Positions 12,142 to 25,504 of a stretch of DNA of 64,000 nt are shown one piece after another. The DNA is from Geosiphon pyriformis. Its lineage: Eukaryota > Glomeromycota > Glomeromycetes > Archaeosporales > Geosiphonaceae. Where the stretch lies: the NCBI GenBank assembly GCA_016748015.1, contig JAAOMT010000543.1, forward strand, positions 248,001-312,000. Reading direction: 5' to 3'. Under the pieces are notes generated by a model, which made no database searches, was not told where the DNA came from, and was given only the letters and a program-made list of their open reading frames with translations. Both the position numbers and the translations under genes were made by a program. The stretch's first letter is position 1. Each line of letters opens with the position of its first letter.

Positions 12142-13920
12142 AAACGAAAATTACCTGGTATTTTATGCTGCTGGCGGTAGTGGTAGTGTCTATGCCTGTC
12201 GATGTTTCTTAAAAACTTGTAATTTATATTTTTTCTTTGAAACCCCTCCCCCCACAACCCACAATCATGTTTTGCATTAAGGCTTAATAGAATGAGCGAA
12301 TAGAAATTTTGGAAATAATATTTGGACTTTTTTATATTAATGAAACATCAGCAGTGCAAATACATCATCCGATAAAAAAACAGTTATAAAACATATAAAT
12401 ATCGGATTCAATCTCAATCTTAATCTTCCCTTTAAAATTTACATCATCATCATATCATCATCATTAAGCATTTTGTTTTTTTCAGAATCCTCTAGCTTCT
12501 TTGTGTGTGGAGTGGGTTTTCTTATAAATATATTGTAAAACATTACAATTTCAAGCACTGAAATTTAATAATAAAGAATGTACATGAGATCTTTCATCCA
12601 CGTCACCGGTTTCGAAGCGCACATTTTCTGAAATTGGATCATTTGCCTGATAAAGACGAAAGCATTATTTAGCAAAGGAAACCATTGTAGAATTGATGAG
12701 TCACAAGCAATGATTTTCTACAACTGTAAAAGTTAAAAATTTATGTTGTTTATCATAAAAATGAATTTCCATGATTGAGACAATTGAAATTCTTAATTTG
12801 GTTTAACTATGTTGAAATATAGAAATTTCAAACTTTTGATATATATCATGAAAATATGAAAAACAAATCAAATTATTAAATTTTTTTTTCTTGAAATCAA
12901 TTAAGAATCTCGTAGAAATTTTTGGCCCAATTTCATGGCAAAAATAAATATTCTTTCTAAAATATAATACTTAAATTTTAACAATAAAATTCTAATAATG
13001 TTTTTACAAAAATAAAAAATAATTTCACTATTAATTCGATGAAAAATAGTATTCGGGTAGTTTATGAAAATTCGTTTTCAATTATAAAGTTAAAATGAAA
13101 CAAATAAAAAATTTAGAATAGTAATTTATGTTAAGAAAAAAAAAAAAATTTTTTTTTTCATTTGATTTTCTACATTTCACAAAATTTAAAGATTTTCAAT
13201 CAAGTTCATTAAAATTTATACTTAATTTTAATGAATTAAATAAAAAATAAAAATAAAAATAAAAACTGTTTTATCATGCTCTTTTTTTATATGAAATTTC
13301 ATTTTGAAAAATTTTTCTATTTTTTTTAAAAAAAAAACCAGGATTTAAAATATAATGTAAAAATACAATAAAATCTTTTAAACATTTTTTTTCAGACATT
13401 TATGGTTCATTAAATATATAATTTTTTTTGAAATCAAATAATTAAATAAATTAAATAATTAAAAATTTAATTTTAAACATATTGATTTAGTTACAATACT
13501 AAAACTTTAACAAGTAACCAAAAAATTTCAATCGAAATCATCATATTCGTATTTTTTAATTTAAAAAAATGATACAAATATTTGAAATTACTTGAAATAT
13601 TAAAAAGTCTAAGATTCATCATATTTAAGTCTTAAAAACAAGATAAAATTTATGGATCATTTTATTTTATTACTTTTGAATATTCTAAAGTTGAAATTAG
13701 GACGATTTCCTTAAAGTCATAAAGAATTTTAAAGATTACAATATACCAAACGATTAGAATTAATAAAAAATAGTGAATAATGCAGTAATAAGAAAGATTC
13801 AAAAACATCTTCTTACTGCCAAAATCTAATCTAAAACCTAAATTTCTATGTCTACTAGTGCTTTAACAAAAAAACCAATATTAAATCAATGATTAATAAA
13901 GTAAAACCGAATCAAACGGT
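12142..13920. other. AT-rich intergenic DNA
   Basis: 3' flank of the membrane-protein gene, then homopolymer-rich AT sequence. No open frame or RNA-like structure stands out. Confidence 0.6.
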
Positions 13921-13924
13921 TAAA

Positions 13925-14495
13925 GTGGGTTAAAAACCTACAAGCATTGGACCAAAGAGGATTTTTGACGTGTTCTTTGGACAGACGAATCCCTCTATAA
14001 GCACTCATTCTTATGGTAATTTTTCGTGTATGGTGTCATAAAAGTGAGCTTTACTCTGATCATAAATGAGCAATCGTTAAAAGTGGACGTAAATTTATCA
14101 TGGTATGGGGATGTACCTCTCACTCACGTATGACTGTATGACTGGTGAAGCATATGGAAACCTTATTTATTAGATATAGTTTATCCAATGAATATGACTG
14201 GTGAAAAATCAATATTTCACTCCAATTCACAAGTGCAAGCTTGTGAAAGAATTCCAAGATAATCTTGGAATGGCCTCCAAAATCGCCAGATTTTAGTCCA
14301 ATAGAAAATATGTGGAGAGAAGTTAAAAATTTCAAAAGTCAGAACCGAAAGCCATGAAAAAAGACTAAATTGGAGGAGGCAGACTTTACTGATTGGAATG
14401 ATATTCCATTACGGATAATTCTTCAATTTATTGACCCGATCCCAAAAGGTGTTAAAGTTATAAAAAGAAAGGGTTATGTAATAAATTGGTAGAAG
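13925..14495 (+). mobile_element. Decayed Tc1/mariner-type transposase
   Basis: Fragments of a DDE transposase occur in the correct order but in shifting frames. WTDESLYKHS (about 13978) corresponds to the catalytic W-x-D-E-S block. GRKFIMVWGC (about 14088) is the typical VMVWG strand. HKCKLVKEFQDNLG (about 14230) is the helix before the last motif. WPPKSPDFSPIENMW (about 14270) is the hallmark Tc1 motif with the final acidic residue. Stops and frame shifts occur throughout, so it is dead. I did not identify terminal inverted repeats or a TA target duplication, so the ends are approximate. Confidence 0.85.
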
Positions 14496-16800
14496 TTTGT
14501 TTTTCAATAATAAAAGATATATTGAAAAAGCTATTTATATATTGCATATATATCGAGTAAAAATAATTAGTATCTTGAGAAATCGTACAAAAATTAAGCT
14601 AATGATTTGTTTGTAAAACTACCGAATATTAAATTTTCACAATATTCAATCTTTTCAAAATGTAACAACTTGAATGTCAAATTGGGTCGGATATTCAGTA
14701 AATATTTAATTAATCTGTCCAGAACCTGATTATTTATTATTCATTGAATATTCATGAGAAATTTTGTTTCTATATATTTACTCGACTAAATAATTTGGAT
14801 AATCGACTATAAAAATTATCAATAAATATCCTAACACTTTTAAATAGAATTTCAAGTTCAAAAAACTTTTCTTGAGATATAAGAGTTTTGTGAACTTCAA
14901 AAAAATCTAGAGGTTTCTAAGATTTCAATCACGAATTAAAAAAAGGTTCACTTAATAAAATAAAGTAAAAAAAAAAACGATTTAATATTTGAACGCTGAT
15001 TTACAAATAGGTTTTCGTGTGATCGATCTTTTTGCCTAGTTAAAATGATAAGGACTTTAATAATACATGTACATTTACCCATTTATCTATTATAAATTTA
15101 GGTCATCTGTTATTTATCATTGAACTCTATCTATGTAAAAAAAAAGTTTATCAGTGGTGTGAGAAAAAAGTTGCTTATGGAACTGGTACATAATTTATGA
15201 TAGATTTATTTCCCATGCTTCAAAAGAATAATTAATCATTTATACTTTTAAAGAGACTCCAATATTCGATTCAATCTTTTACTTTTGTTTCCTAACAAAT
15301 GTTGATGATATTGATGATATTTTGATAGCCTTTTAAATATCTTTTTCCAACTTTTTAGCACAGATTTCGACTCGAAAATTCTTCTCAGATCAACTACGTA
15401 ATAATACTTAAAGTTCTTTCTAATTAAACTTTCTTTGAAATCTACCTAATATGGAATTTTTTTAAAAAATTCCCTAGCGGATATGGTAGAAACAAAAAGC
15501 GACGTAATAAGACAATACAAACAATAGCGTAAATAATGATCAAACTACATAGCCTTGCAGATTTCAACTATTCCCGCATAATGATTTATGCATTATTTCA
15601 AATTTCAGGGGTCACACCACCATTGCAGTTTCTAAATTTAGGATTCAAGGAAACCTGAATAAAAACTTCCCGCTTATACAAATTTCTAGGAGATGGGAAA
15701 ATCAAAGTTCTATCTCACACCTCACTTTTGTCCTCAAATCCAAAAAATTTTATTTTGAAATCAACTTTTTTCTTTGCATCTCGAAATCATGCTTATGTCA
15801 TTCTCTACAAATTTCTTTTTAAAGTTTCGTTCAGATCTTTTTGGTTTACAAATATTTTTCTTTGTTTGTTTATTATTCAACCTCAAGTTTTTCCACCATT
15901 AAAAAATCAACAAAAAATTAAAAATAATTATTTTTATTATAATAAAAAAGGGTTTTAAAAAAATACAAACAAATAAAACTAAATCAAGTTACCCAAATAA
16001 TAGCATTTAATTATAATCAGGCGTTTTTTTCTTGTCTAAAAAATTAATCGACGATTTATGAAATTCACAAGAGTTGTTCACACGACAATTTTCACAATCA
16101 CAATGGTGATATTTTTTTTACGCTTAATACGATTTTTCCCGTTATGTCACAAATCAACACGAATATCATCATCGTAATTTGATTGATAGAGTCTATTTTA
16201 ATTATATTTATTAAAAGTACATGTATATTCATTTCCAGAATAAAATTGTACCCATTTCTCGTACACTATATAAATTGTGGAATGTTGCCAACTTTTTTCA
16301 GCGTTTTATAGTTCATTTTTTTCGCGTAAAAAATATAAACTCTTTGTAATCTCAAAAGATTCAATTTCAATTTTTATTGAAAGAAACTATTGTTTAAATA
16401 GTTTTTAAATTGATTTTCTGCGCGTCTCCCTCAGAAACTATAAAGCTATATTCATTATTTGAAAGTCAATAAATAAAGCGTTACATCAAATAACGACATT
16501 GTCATAAAAGATGACTTCGCCACAGGACAATATTTTATTTTATTCAAAATATGACCTTACCAGTAATTATCATCAAATTTTCTCAAGATTTATGGAAATT
16601 TAAAATAGATTGATTTTTCTCAAAGCAAATAAAATTTTCCACCCCTAAAATAGATAGGGAAGGAATTGCTCCCGCACCCCATAGGCGATTAATTAAAGCT
16701 GTGTGTATTGTGTGTTCTTTTGTTTCGTAATATTTTTTTCCTCGAAATACTTCTAATATAATATAGTATTTTTTTACTCGAAAATTTCAAAATTCAGGTT
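14496..16800. other. Intergenic; upstream of the PX gene
   Basis: AT-rich, with open frames only in low-complexity sequence (for example 15728-15958, Phe/Lys-rich). The last few hundred bases contain pyrimidine tracts consistent with a promoter or leader for the PX-domain gene. An AG at 16796-16797 could be a splice acceptor, so an upstream non-coding or coding exon is possible. Confidence 0.5.
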
Positions 16801-17551
16801 ATGCTTGACTCTTGGGTCTTAAAATATGAAGGTCTTTTTTCTTGGAAAGAGTTCACTGAGTACCAGGTGGTGACTGTGGTATGTCTTCTTCATTCACAAA
16901 AAAGATTCTTTTTTACTTTTGACATCACGTAGGGTTTAATTTTAAAATTCTTTGTTTTTCTATTAAAAAGTATAAAACAGAAAATGGCATTACTGGGAAA
17001 TCAGTTGTTCGCAAACGATATAGTGAATTCTTAAAGTTTTATGAACTAATGTGCAAAAAGTATGATTCATTTCGGCTGCCTCTATTTCCTCCAAAAAGAT
17101 TTTTTGGTAAATATTTAAAAGTTTTATAAAAAATTGTTCCAACTTGTGGCTAAAAATACTAAATCTAATCCCAATATCTCATAGGAAATACTCGAAAGGA
17201 TTTTGTTAATAGACGATGTAATGATTTAGCTCGTTTCATGCAATTAGTGACCAGTTGGCGTGACAATGATGTTGACGTTTTATTATTCTTGAACATTGGA
17301 CTAGAGGTGCGTTCTCAATTAAATATATTTTCAAACACTAATAATTTTATGCTAATTCACCTTCAATTTACTATAAATTTGAATAGCATTTAATTACACC
17401 ACGAGGAAATATTAATCCTCAGCGAGGTTGTCTTCGCAAGAAACTTTCCTCTTCTTCATTATCAAAACAACGTTTGGACATGAAAAAACGTCGTGTTTCA
17501 TGGGGTAACAAAGTAGAAGTTTATATAAAGGTAAAATCTTTTTCAGGATAA
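16801..17551 (+). CDS. Small PX-domain (phosphoinositide-binding) protein
   Basis: Four exons join in phase: 16801-16878, 16971-17106, 17185-17306 and 17387-17551, giving 166 residues. If a further donor after 17530 is used with the acceptor at 17600, the last exon is 17601-17657 and the product has 178 residues. The PX fold is clear. KRYSEF at residues 41-46 is the lipid-binding RYS motif, FPPKRFFG at 65-72 is the proline-rich PPK loop, and RRCNDLARFMQ (81-91) is the second basic helix. PX domains bind phosphatidylinositol 3-phosphate or related lipids and target proteins to endosomes or vacuoles. Nothing follows except a basic tail rich in Ser/Arg/Lys, so this is nearly a stand-alone PX module. 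Whether a missing upstream exon lengthens it is not settled. Confidence 0.85.
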
Positions 17552-17659
17552 AGTTGCTAATGAATTCCCAAATCTGACTTATTTCTATTTTTTTCTTAAG
17601 TGTGAGCCCTTTCTGTATAAAGGCTGTGCAATCAGTTATTCCGACATGCATAGTTAATT

Positions 17660-19378
17660 ACCAATCATTTTATAAATGGGCGTTACTGTTTTTCGTGTAG
17701 CAATGCACTTAGAGGTTACAAAATGTAAATAGTAATTTGTATAGATATTTCTTTGAAATATTGATTAGATGAATAATTGGCACTTTCATTTACAACTGAT
17801 TAAATTTTTGTATTTCATAATCAATATTTTCCTTAATTGTATTAATTGGCAACAATAAATTTTTTCTACTTGGGCGTACATTATATTTCGAATTAAAAGA
17901 TCTATATCTTCGAAATTTATTAAGTTTATCAGCCCATTATGTTGCGTATGTAACGAGAGACATACTTATTAGAAAAGACTAAAGCGAGGGCTAGAAGAGG
18001 AAATAGCTGTATTATATAATCAAAACTAAATTATTAAAGGAAAAGTTTAATCCAGCTTTTTATTCATTGATAAATAAAATTTGGGATACAATAAAAAGAT
18101 TACTCTTTTTTAACCAGAATTCATAAGGTATATATTATTATTATTATTATTATTTATCATCTTGAGTCATTTGTTTCCTCATCTCATTATAAATCAGTAA
18201 TATTCTTTCAATTAATCATTCTTCAAGTTAATCATTCTTTTTCTTCCACTTAATTGTTCTCTCAATGTAGCTAAAAAAGTGATTAATAATCAATATAAAT
18301 TACAATAGCATAATTCATAAAAAGTCTGATTTTGATCAATACTAGTTATTACTTCTTCAATCAAAAAGATCAATCTTTTATTTCAATTTCCAAAAGAATA
18401 TTAAGTTATTCTTAAATTCGAAATATTTTGACAGACTTCAAATTTGGATTTTTGGCTTTAAACAAATATTAATAAAAATAAAATACATCACTGAAATTTT
18501 CACAAAGTCAAAGCTTTATTTATTCCATATATATTTTTTTAAAAATAACGAACTTTATTTTAAGTAAAGAATAAAAAATAGCTTGTACTTTAATTTATGT
18601 GAATATAAATTCTGAAAAAGTTTTAATCCCCTTATTCAGAGTATTTCCCAGTCTTTATCGTCATGTAGGGAGCAATGATAATTCCAAATTCTTTATATTC
18701 TGTTCCAGTGATGTAAGAACTTTATAAATAGCATTTTATTTTTATCAAGCGACTTTTGTATAAAATAGAAATGGGAAATGAGAGTACAATAGCAATACAT
18801 AATAGAACTAATTTAAAATTTTTAACTTGATTTTCAGAAAGTTTTTCCTTGATAAAAATTGGATAGCTCAGAAAGATTAAACTATTTGTATTATTCCTCC
18901 TACAAAAAACACAACCTTGTAAATATTGAAAGATTCCAAGAATACCGAAATCATTTTTTGCGAATTCTGAAAAATATAAAAAGTCATAAATAAAATACAT
19001 GTATTCATACTTCATATATCTAACAGTATGGACAAAACTTAGCAATCTCGAAAATTCTTGTAGATTGATAAACGGTGAATATTTTTTTTGGATAGGAAGC
19101 TGCGGGTACCGTTAGATGTTGAAACAAAATAAATGATACAGCAAGAGCAATATATCATTATGAAACTTGCCATTTGACATGATTCTTAGAGAAATCCAAT
19201 ACAACTTTACTTTACCCCAATCATCAAAACATAAGCGATACGAATAAATCTACCCGCTTTTTGATAGATTATCATCGATTTTAGTTGTTGGGTAACTTAC
19301 AAGCTAGTTACCCAGGCCTAGAAATAAGTATTTTCCTATATTCAATATTTTTAAAATACTCTTTAAAATTTTTTTAGT
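17660..19378. other. Intergenic DNA with an ATT microsatellite
   Basis: AT-rich. A TTA/ATT trinucleotide run of about nine units lies at 18128-18154. A 107-codon minus-strand frame at 18722-19045 has two hydrophobic segments but AT-driven composition (Ile, Phe, Lys, Tyr) and no recognised motif, so I do not call it. No signal-peptide exon for the next locus could be placed here. Confidence 0.45.
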
Positions 19379-22300
19379 CCTCACGCATATTTTGCATACT
19401 GCAAATGCAAGCGGTGTCTATGACATTTCTATGTTTGGATCCAGTAAAGACCTTTTAATACAAAAAGCCAAAAGCTATGATGATGGCACAATATTGCTTC
19501 AAATGGGACATGATAGTGATGACCACTCTACAGAATGTTATGATACTCAAGAAAACGTCCGGGTTCAGTTTTGCTTTGATCCATCCAAATGGAACTATTT
19601 CTTCAGTGACCAGTTTCGTAAAAATTCCAATACTTGGAAAATAATCTAGTTGCTCGCTTGCTTTCTTCACATTGTCTCCAGGATACATATTAGCCGCTTT
19701 AGATGAGCTTTCATTTGGTTATGTGATTTCGTGGAATGGAACAATAGTCCAAAGGTATTTTTGAAATGTTATCTAATGACAAAATTCTTGAATGAATATC
19801 GATTAATCTTGGCATTTCAAAATCCCCAAGTGATATTGATTTAGGAATAAAACAAAATTTTGTTTCGAAAACCTTTATTCAGAGCGTTCGTCCAACAAGA
19901 AACTTTCTGTGGATTCAGGGATTGCTGCCATCTGCAACAGAGAGAGAAAGTGTTTGGACACTTTTTAGCTCTCCGTAAGTAACAATCTTTACATTTTTTT
20001 TTTTTGAGGAAATCTTGTGATTATTTTGCTGATATTGATATTATATAGAAACAAAAACAGTGAAAGAATTCAAATCCTAAAAATGGGGACAATAAAATTT
20101 CCTAAATTACAAATTAAAGGGCAGCAAAGTTTCTCTACAGTCGAAGGTGGTTTTGGCATAGCTTTCTTGGGACTTCATGACAAAGATGCTCAATCCGTGG
20201 GAAACAAAAAGCTTCCCTTCCTGAAAAATGTGACTTCTCTAATGGAATCAAAGTGGCTTTTACATGTAATATTCCTTGAACCCGAATCAAACCAATTTGG
20301 AAAACCGATGATTATTTATCAATCTAGTAGTGCCCTCAGCTTTGGAGTCCCAATTACAACTTCAACATTGCACATCTAGTAATGACGGCAGTGGAAATTT
20401 TTGCATTTTACGAATTAATGAACAATTAGTAAATTCTTTTGTGAAAATCGAATTCCTTTCAACTGGCGCAGTGACAAATATTGAAAACTTCATATTGTCT
20501 AATCTCAATGACTTTGAAGTTTTTCTAACGGATATTTGCCCACTACCCTATGGTGGTTTTGAATCTATTTATCGGTATAAAAACATGAATTTTTTAGCCC
20601 TATATTATAAGAATGGCACTATGATAAAAGATGAGCGATTAAATGTGTTAAATTCATTACCCTTTAATGAAAGAAAATATGTTGGCTTTTTTCCGAATAA
20701 CACATTCTTCTATATAGGACAAAACCTTTCTCAAAACAACAAAATAATTAAAATTAGGACTTTTCCATTGAAAGAAATCTTCCAAGGTAAAATTGAATCT
20801 ATTACTAATTATGAAAATTTATTCAAATATAAATTTCATTTTTCTTCAAGTTACAGATGGGGAATCCAATAATTCTATGATTGAAAAAAGTGATCCACCA
20901 ATTCATAAAAAAATTCCTTTACGCTTAAAGATCATCTCATTTACCTTCGGAGTTAAAATAAAGCAATCTATCGGCAATATTTCAATTTTCCAGGGTAATA
21001 GTTCTTGGTCACACTTGCGGCAAACCTTACGAGCTACAAATTCACTTTGTTCGTTAGGTGATGATAATCGAACAATTTCAATTGGGATATTGTCAAGTAC
21101 TTTTAACCAGCCGAATTCGGAATACTTTGTTGTTATTGATAACAATTTTGTTAAGAGTCAATCACATAGTCAACCACTTATTAGGATTCAACAAGATCTT
21201 TGGAAATTTTCAACAAGTATTTTAAGAATTTCTCCAGGCATTATTTTTTGAAAAAATTGCTTAAGCTAATGGCTATTTTCGTAGAGTCATCAAATGATCA
21301 TGTTTTTGCTGGTAGGAATATAAAAATTCGGTCAAAATTTTTCGATTTCCTCAAAAGTTCATAGGGTTCAAATATAATTTTTTTATTTTCAGAATCTATT
21401 ACGGGTTTTCTTCGACTAACAATTCAAGGCACAGAATAATTTATTAAAAATTCTAAAAAAGGGATGACAGATGTCTTTGAGCAAATATTAGAAGAAATCG
21501 CGGATGTCTTACCAATTGAAAAATCAAGATTGTCCTCAAAAAAAAATTACCAATTTGATTCATCTGCTCCTCAAAAGCAACTACTCTTTCAATTGCATAT
21601 AACGGCAACCAATGACAAAAATCAGCTAAGTGTTGAGAAGGCTATCGATGATTTAAATATCTTGATCAAAAACAAGGATATCTCACCGATTGGTACCAAA
21701 GAATGGGCTAAATTCTTAGATGAGGGCTATTCTTTTCATCCTAAACGTAAGTTTATCAACGTTTTGCAAGCAAATTTTAAAAAGCATTGTTCTTTAAGCT
21801 TCTTTACTTTTAAAACCTTAGTGAGTATTTTTAAAGAATTTAAATTCGAATTAATTGGGGTAACAGTCGGGATTCTGATATTAGGAGTTTCTACTTGTTT
21901 GCAAGAAAGAGAAATCCACAGGTATTTTTATTTCAAAATTTTATAATAAACTTTCTTATATCAATATCATTTTTTTTAAAATACAGGCGGAGAACTTGAT
22001 TTTTTTGGAGTCAACTTTAATTATCATTGACTTGGTTTTAGATGTGAGTTGTATGCTAAAGAATGGCAAAGATATCCTATGGCTTTTTATTCCTAGGTAT
22101 TTTCGGACTTTTGATTGTTTATGAATCATTTTTGGATGACTGATTCAATTTTGATTTCAGCATTGGGATTTTTATCATTTCAATCATCAACAATGTCATT
22201 TTGACTTTTTGGATTTTGATGTCTGATATAAAATCCAACGGGCAACTCAGTGAATGGTTTCAAAAACATCGTAAACTCGCTTCAATTTTAACTTTGATAG

Positions 22301-22780
22301 GAACAGTCGATGTAGAGTTGATCTCTATCCTTGGGTCAAAGATTGGAGGATTTTTTATCTTCCATGCACCATTTTCTTCTAAAGCAAAGCATCGGATATT
22401 TTTGGCCACAACCGCCAATGTTTTAATAGAAGACATACCACAATTGGTCATTCAGGTATATTATAAAACGAATTATTTGTTTTTTTTCACAATTTAAATA
22501 GATTTATTGAAATTCAAAATATTTTTGATAGATTCTTTATCAACAACATACACTCTCTTATAGTACTATTCCTTTCATTTCCCTCATTGCTAGTTCGGGG
22601 ATCTCTGTTACTGGTATGGTTGATCGTATTCATTTTGCGGTTGTCAAACTTCAAAATGGGCATCGATGTAAATGGGATGCACTCACTCAACGAAATTCAG
22701 AAGGAATAAGTGGATTATCGTTTTTCAAAAAGGTATTTTTAGCCAAAACTCAAATTTTAATTCAAGTTTATTATTCTTAA
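19379..22780 (+). pseudogene. Large secreted/multi-pass membrane protein of a fungal expanded family, decayed
   Basis: A long series of exons runs to 22.78 kb. The N-terminal two thirds form an extracellular region: DDGTILLQMGHDS near 19470; YILAALDELSFGYVISWNG after an intron at 19618-19681; SATERESVWTLFSS near 19940; GGFGIAFLGLHDKDAQ; a G-x-C block near 20375; IGNISIFQGNSSW near 20970; and YFVVIDNNFVKSQ near 21125. The last third is membrane-embedded: VTVGILILGVSTCL, LIIIDLVLDVSCML, a stretch from 22155, and SEWFQKHRKLASILTLIG, ending with IEDIPQLVIQ and an ILYQQH exon. I recognise this domain order from large families in Rhizophagus-like fungi; the role is unknown. Damage: a frame shift near 20335, an in-frame TAA at about 21437, a stop after PGIIF at 21251, and an unresolved phase near 19755. 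No signal-peptide exon is visible. Intron 20788-20850 is intact. Probably a recently dead copy. Confidence 0.6.
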
Positions 22781-23890
22781 TGTGAGTAAAATATTAATTA
22801 TTTTTTCATTGATAGGAAAAAAGGGTTTCAGAAAAAATCTTAACTTATTCTTCTTAGCACCAAATTATTCCAACCTCTGGACAAAAATTCTCATTTTTTT
22901 CTTCATAACCAGGCTTCAGAATTTTTTGAGCTCTACCTAATAAGCTCCATACAAATATATTAATTTTACATACAGAATTTAAATTTCTAGCCCCTCATTA
23001 GGACAATTGCTAGACTATGAAATTATTATTTTAACTTTTCATAAAATTTTTATTAATGGCAAAATCTTCCAATGCCCAAAGTATTTACATTATTAATTTA
23101 AAGTTGTTTAATCAATTATTTGAAATGAAAGGCTATATATTAGGAAATATATAATTTTTAGTTGATAAATAAATGAATTTTTTTTTGACAGCTGTGTTAA
23201 CACTATTCAAAAAAAAATTTTTTTTTCCTCACGGATCTTAAAGGTCTGTATTTTTAAATTGTAATTTATGAATTTAAATTATAATTGTTAAAGTGGCCTT
23301 TTTTTATTCCATATGACAATTAAAAATTTTAAGAAATGTTTTTATAATAATAATAATTTTGATTTTGTGTGTTATTTTACCTATTTTTGACATGTTATTT
23401 GTCACTAAAATTCTTTCAGACTAAGTTGATTTTAAAATTATTTAACCAAATTGGTCACTTTTAATCTTGCATTTAGGGCGTTTTCAAATGTATAAATTAT
23501 TTTTTTTTCGTATTGTATTTTATACATTTGCTATTCGTATAATAAAAATAAAAACAAAAATTATTTGTTCACATAATCCATTATAAACATTTTCGTAAAC
23601 TTAAGCTTAAATCTTGTGAATGAACAATTTTGTATTTGGATTTATCAAACTTTAATGCTTAAAATAGTTAGCTATAAATATATAAATAAATAAATAAAAT
23701 ATCCATATATATGTTAAGTAAAAAATAACTCTTTTGGTAATAAAACTTAAAAATCAAAATTACAAACAAATTGATATATGGAGCATGGTGTAACAAGACT
23801 AGACAAAGTGAACCCAAGACATCAAGTGAAGTTTAGGATGAGGTTCTCCTAAATTTTCTTTTTTTACTTTAGCATCCAAGACACCATCGC
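22781..23890. other. AT-rich intergenic DNA
   Basis: 3' flank of the membrane-family locus, then homopolymer-rich sequence. Nothing recognisable. Confidence 0.6.
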
Positions 23891-23894
23891 GATT

Positions 23895-24180
23895 ATTGCT
23901 GCTGTTATCACATAATTGCCTTGCTCTCTAGTTGACTACTTTTTAATTTCTGTTACTTGGGTTTTTATTTCTTTTTTAATGCGATCTAAACTAGTCATTT
24001 CTCCCATCAATATCATTAGTGAATTCATGAATATCCAGATTATTTTTAATTCCTTAATACACTCTTGTAATAATTCACTCGTTTTTTTTTCAAGTTTGTG
24101 GATCAAAGAAAGTGGAGAATCATTGATAATATGAGGTTTACCTTTGATAACTAAAGCACCTATTCTTTTTGATCGATTAG
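23895..24180 (-). pseudogene. Relic of an unrecognised coiled-coil-like protein
   Basis: Read on the minus strand from about 24175, an open stretch without an ATG gives ALVIKGKPHIINDSPLSL followed by a charged helix (HKLEKKTSELLQECIKELK). A neighbouring frame then reads more naturally (LDIHEFTNDIDGRND) before the first resumes with RIKKEIKTQVTEIKK and a stop. The frame switch and missing start point to a decayed gene. Codon use is richer than the surrounding AT sequence. No family is recognised. Confidence 0.3.
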
Positions 24181-25500
24181 CTCAGCTACTAGTTTGCTTC
24201 TTGCTTAATTATTTCTTGGGTATTGAGTATTGGGTTTTAGTTTTGTTTGCTTTCTTGGTATTTCTGAGGAGAAATTCAATAGCCTAGTGGGATGGTAAAA
24301 GCTGTCTACATGTTGGGTTTTACCAGATTCAGGGTCAATCCAGTCCAATCCCAAAAATTTTGGTCCAATTTGGGTTGGCCTGGTACAAAAATATTCTGAT
24401 CCGATAACTAATTATTGATAATAAAATTCTGCCTCAATATCTTTATTTTCATTATCATACTGTGAAGCAATGATGACCTCACAAAAATTCGATATAAGAC
24501 CAGAATTTATGCTACTTTAGGTAGAAAAAAATCTTTCGCCATCCCCTGAGACTTAGCTGTAGAATCAAAGAAAAGTAATTCTTGTTCGTTGCTCATTAAA
24601 CCAACCTAAATAGAGCTAAATGACAAATACCCAATTAAACTTCTCAAAGTGTGCGGTAACGACATGTGAAGAAGCAAAAGATTTCAACGATATAACGATA
24701 AGCACAAAACTAAAGAAGATATCTGCTCTTAACGTTATGTCACCATGATGAGAATGTTTATTATGAGTAATTAATAATGTAACTTAAACAATTAAGTGCT
24801 AATCACTGGGAAATTTCGTCAGTTAATAATCAAATTTTAAATATTAATTTAAATCGAAAAAATCATATTCTTATCTATTTTGACTCAATTTGATTGCTTA
24901 ATTTATTTCGATAAAGTTTGTATTTAAAACAGACAATATTTAATAAATTTATTATTGAAATAGGTTGTGCTTGTAAATATAATGTTCATTTTAAATGATT
25001 GTATAAAAAAAAATTTTTTTTTGAAAAGATTTTCATCAAAGAAAATACATAATAAATGTAACAGGCTTTTTAGTTTGTTTTGAAAAAGTGGCCTGAACTT
25101 TCCCATTATTTTCATGACAATTAAAGCCAGTCATTTAATTATGGCTTTTTTTGCCTTTGATGGGACCGAAAAACACCCAATGTTTTAAACTTGGGCTGAC
25201 CATGTGGTGAAAACTAAAAGATGATCCTTAACCTTTGTCCAAGAAATGTGGTTGTGGAAAACCCACTATAATATTTCCAAATTGATCTTGGCAGGAAGCT
25301 TCACTATTTGATGTTCGTTAGGAAGGTTAAACTCAAATTTCTTAATATTATAATGAGGATATGTAATTTGCTTTTAAGGATAATTATTCCTACTTAGGTA
25401 TATCAAATATAGACCCCATCTTTCATGATCTCATGTTTTAAATAGCATGGATCCCAAAATCTTCTTAAAGCTATGAGGCAAGTAAACCGAGAGAAAGGCC
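24181..25500. other. Intergenic DNA with a small imperfect inverted repeat
   Basis: Near 24325-24385 the sequence alternates CCAATCCC/CCAATTTGGG-like words, so that ccaatcccaaaaatt and aatttgggttgg form an imperfect stem. It may be the edge of a decayed transposable element. The rest is AT-rich. The last 300 bases are the 3' flank of the minus-strand GTPase gene. Confidence 0.35.
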
Positions 25501-25504
25501 CTTG

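Noticed and set aside
18722-19045. 107-codon minus-strand frame with hydrophobic segments
   Set aside because: Composition follows the AT bias, no motif, no splice partners, no flanking context.
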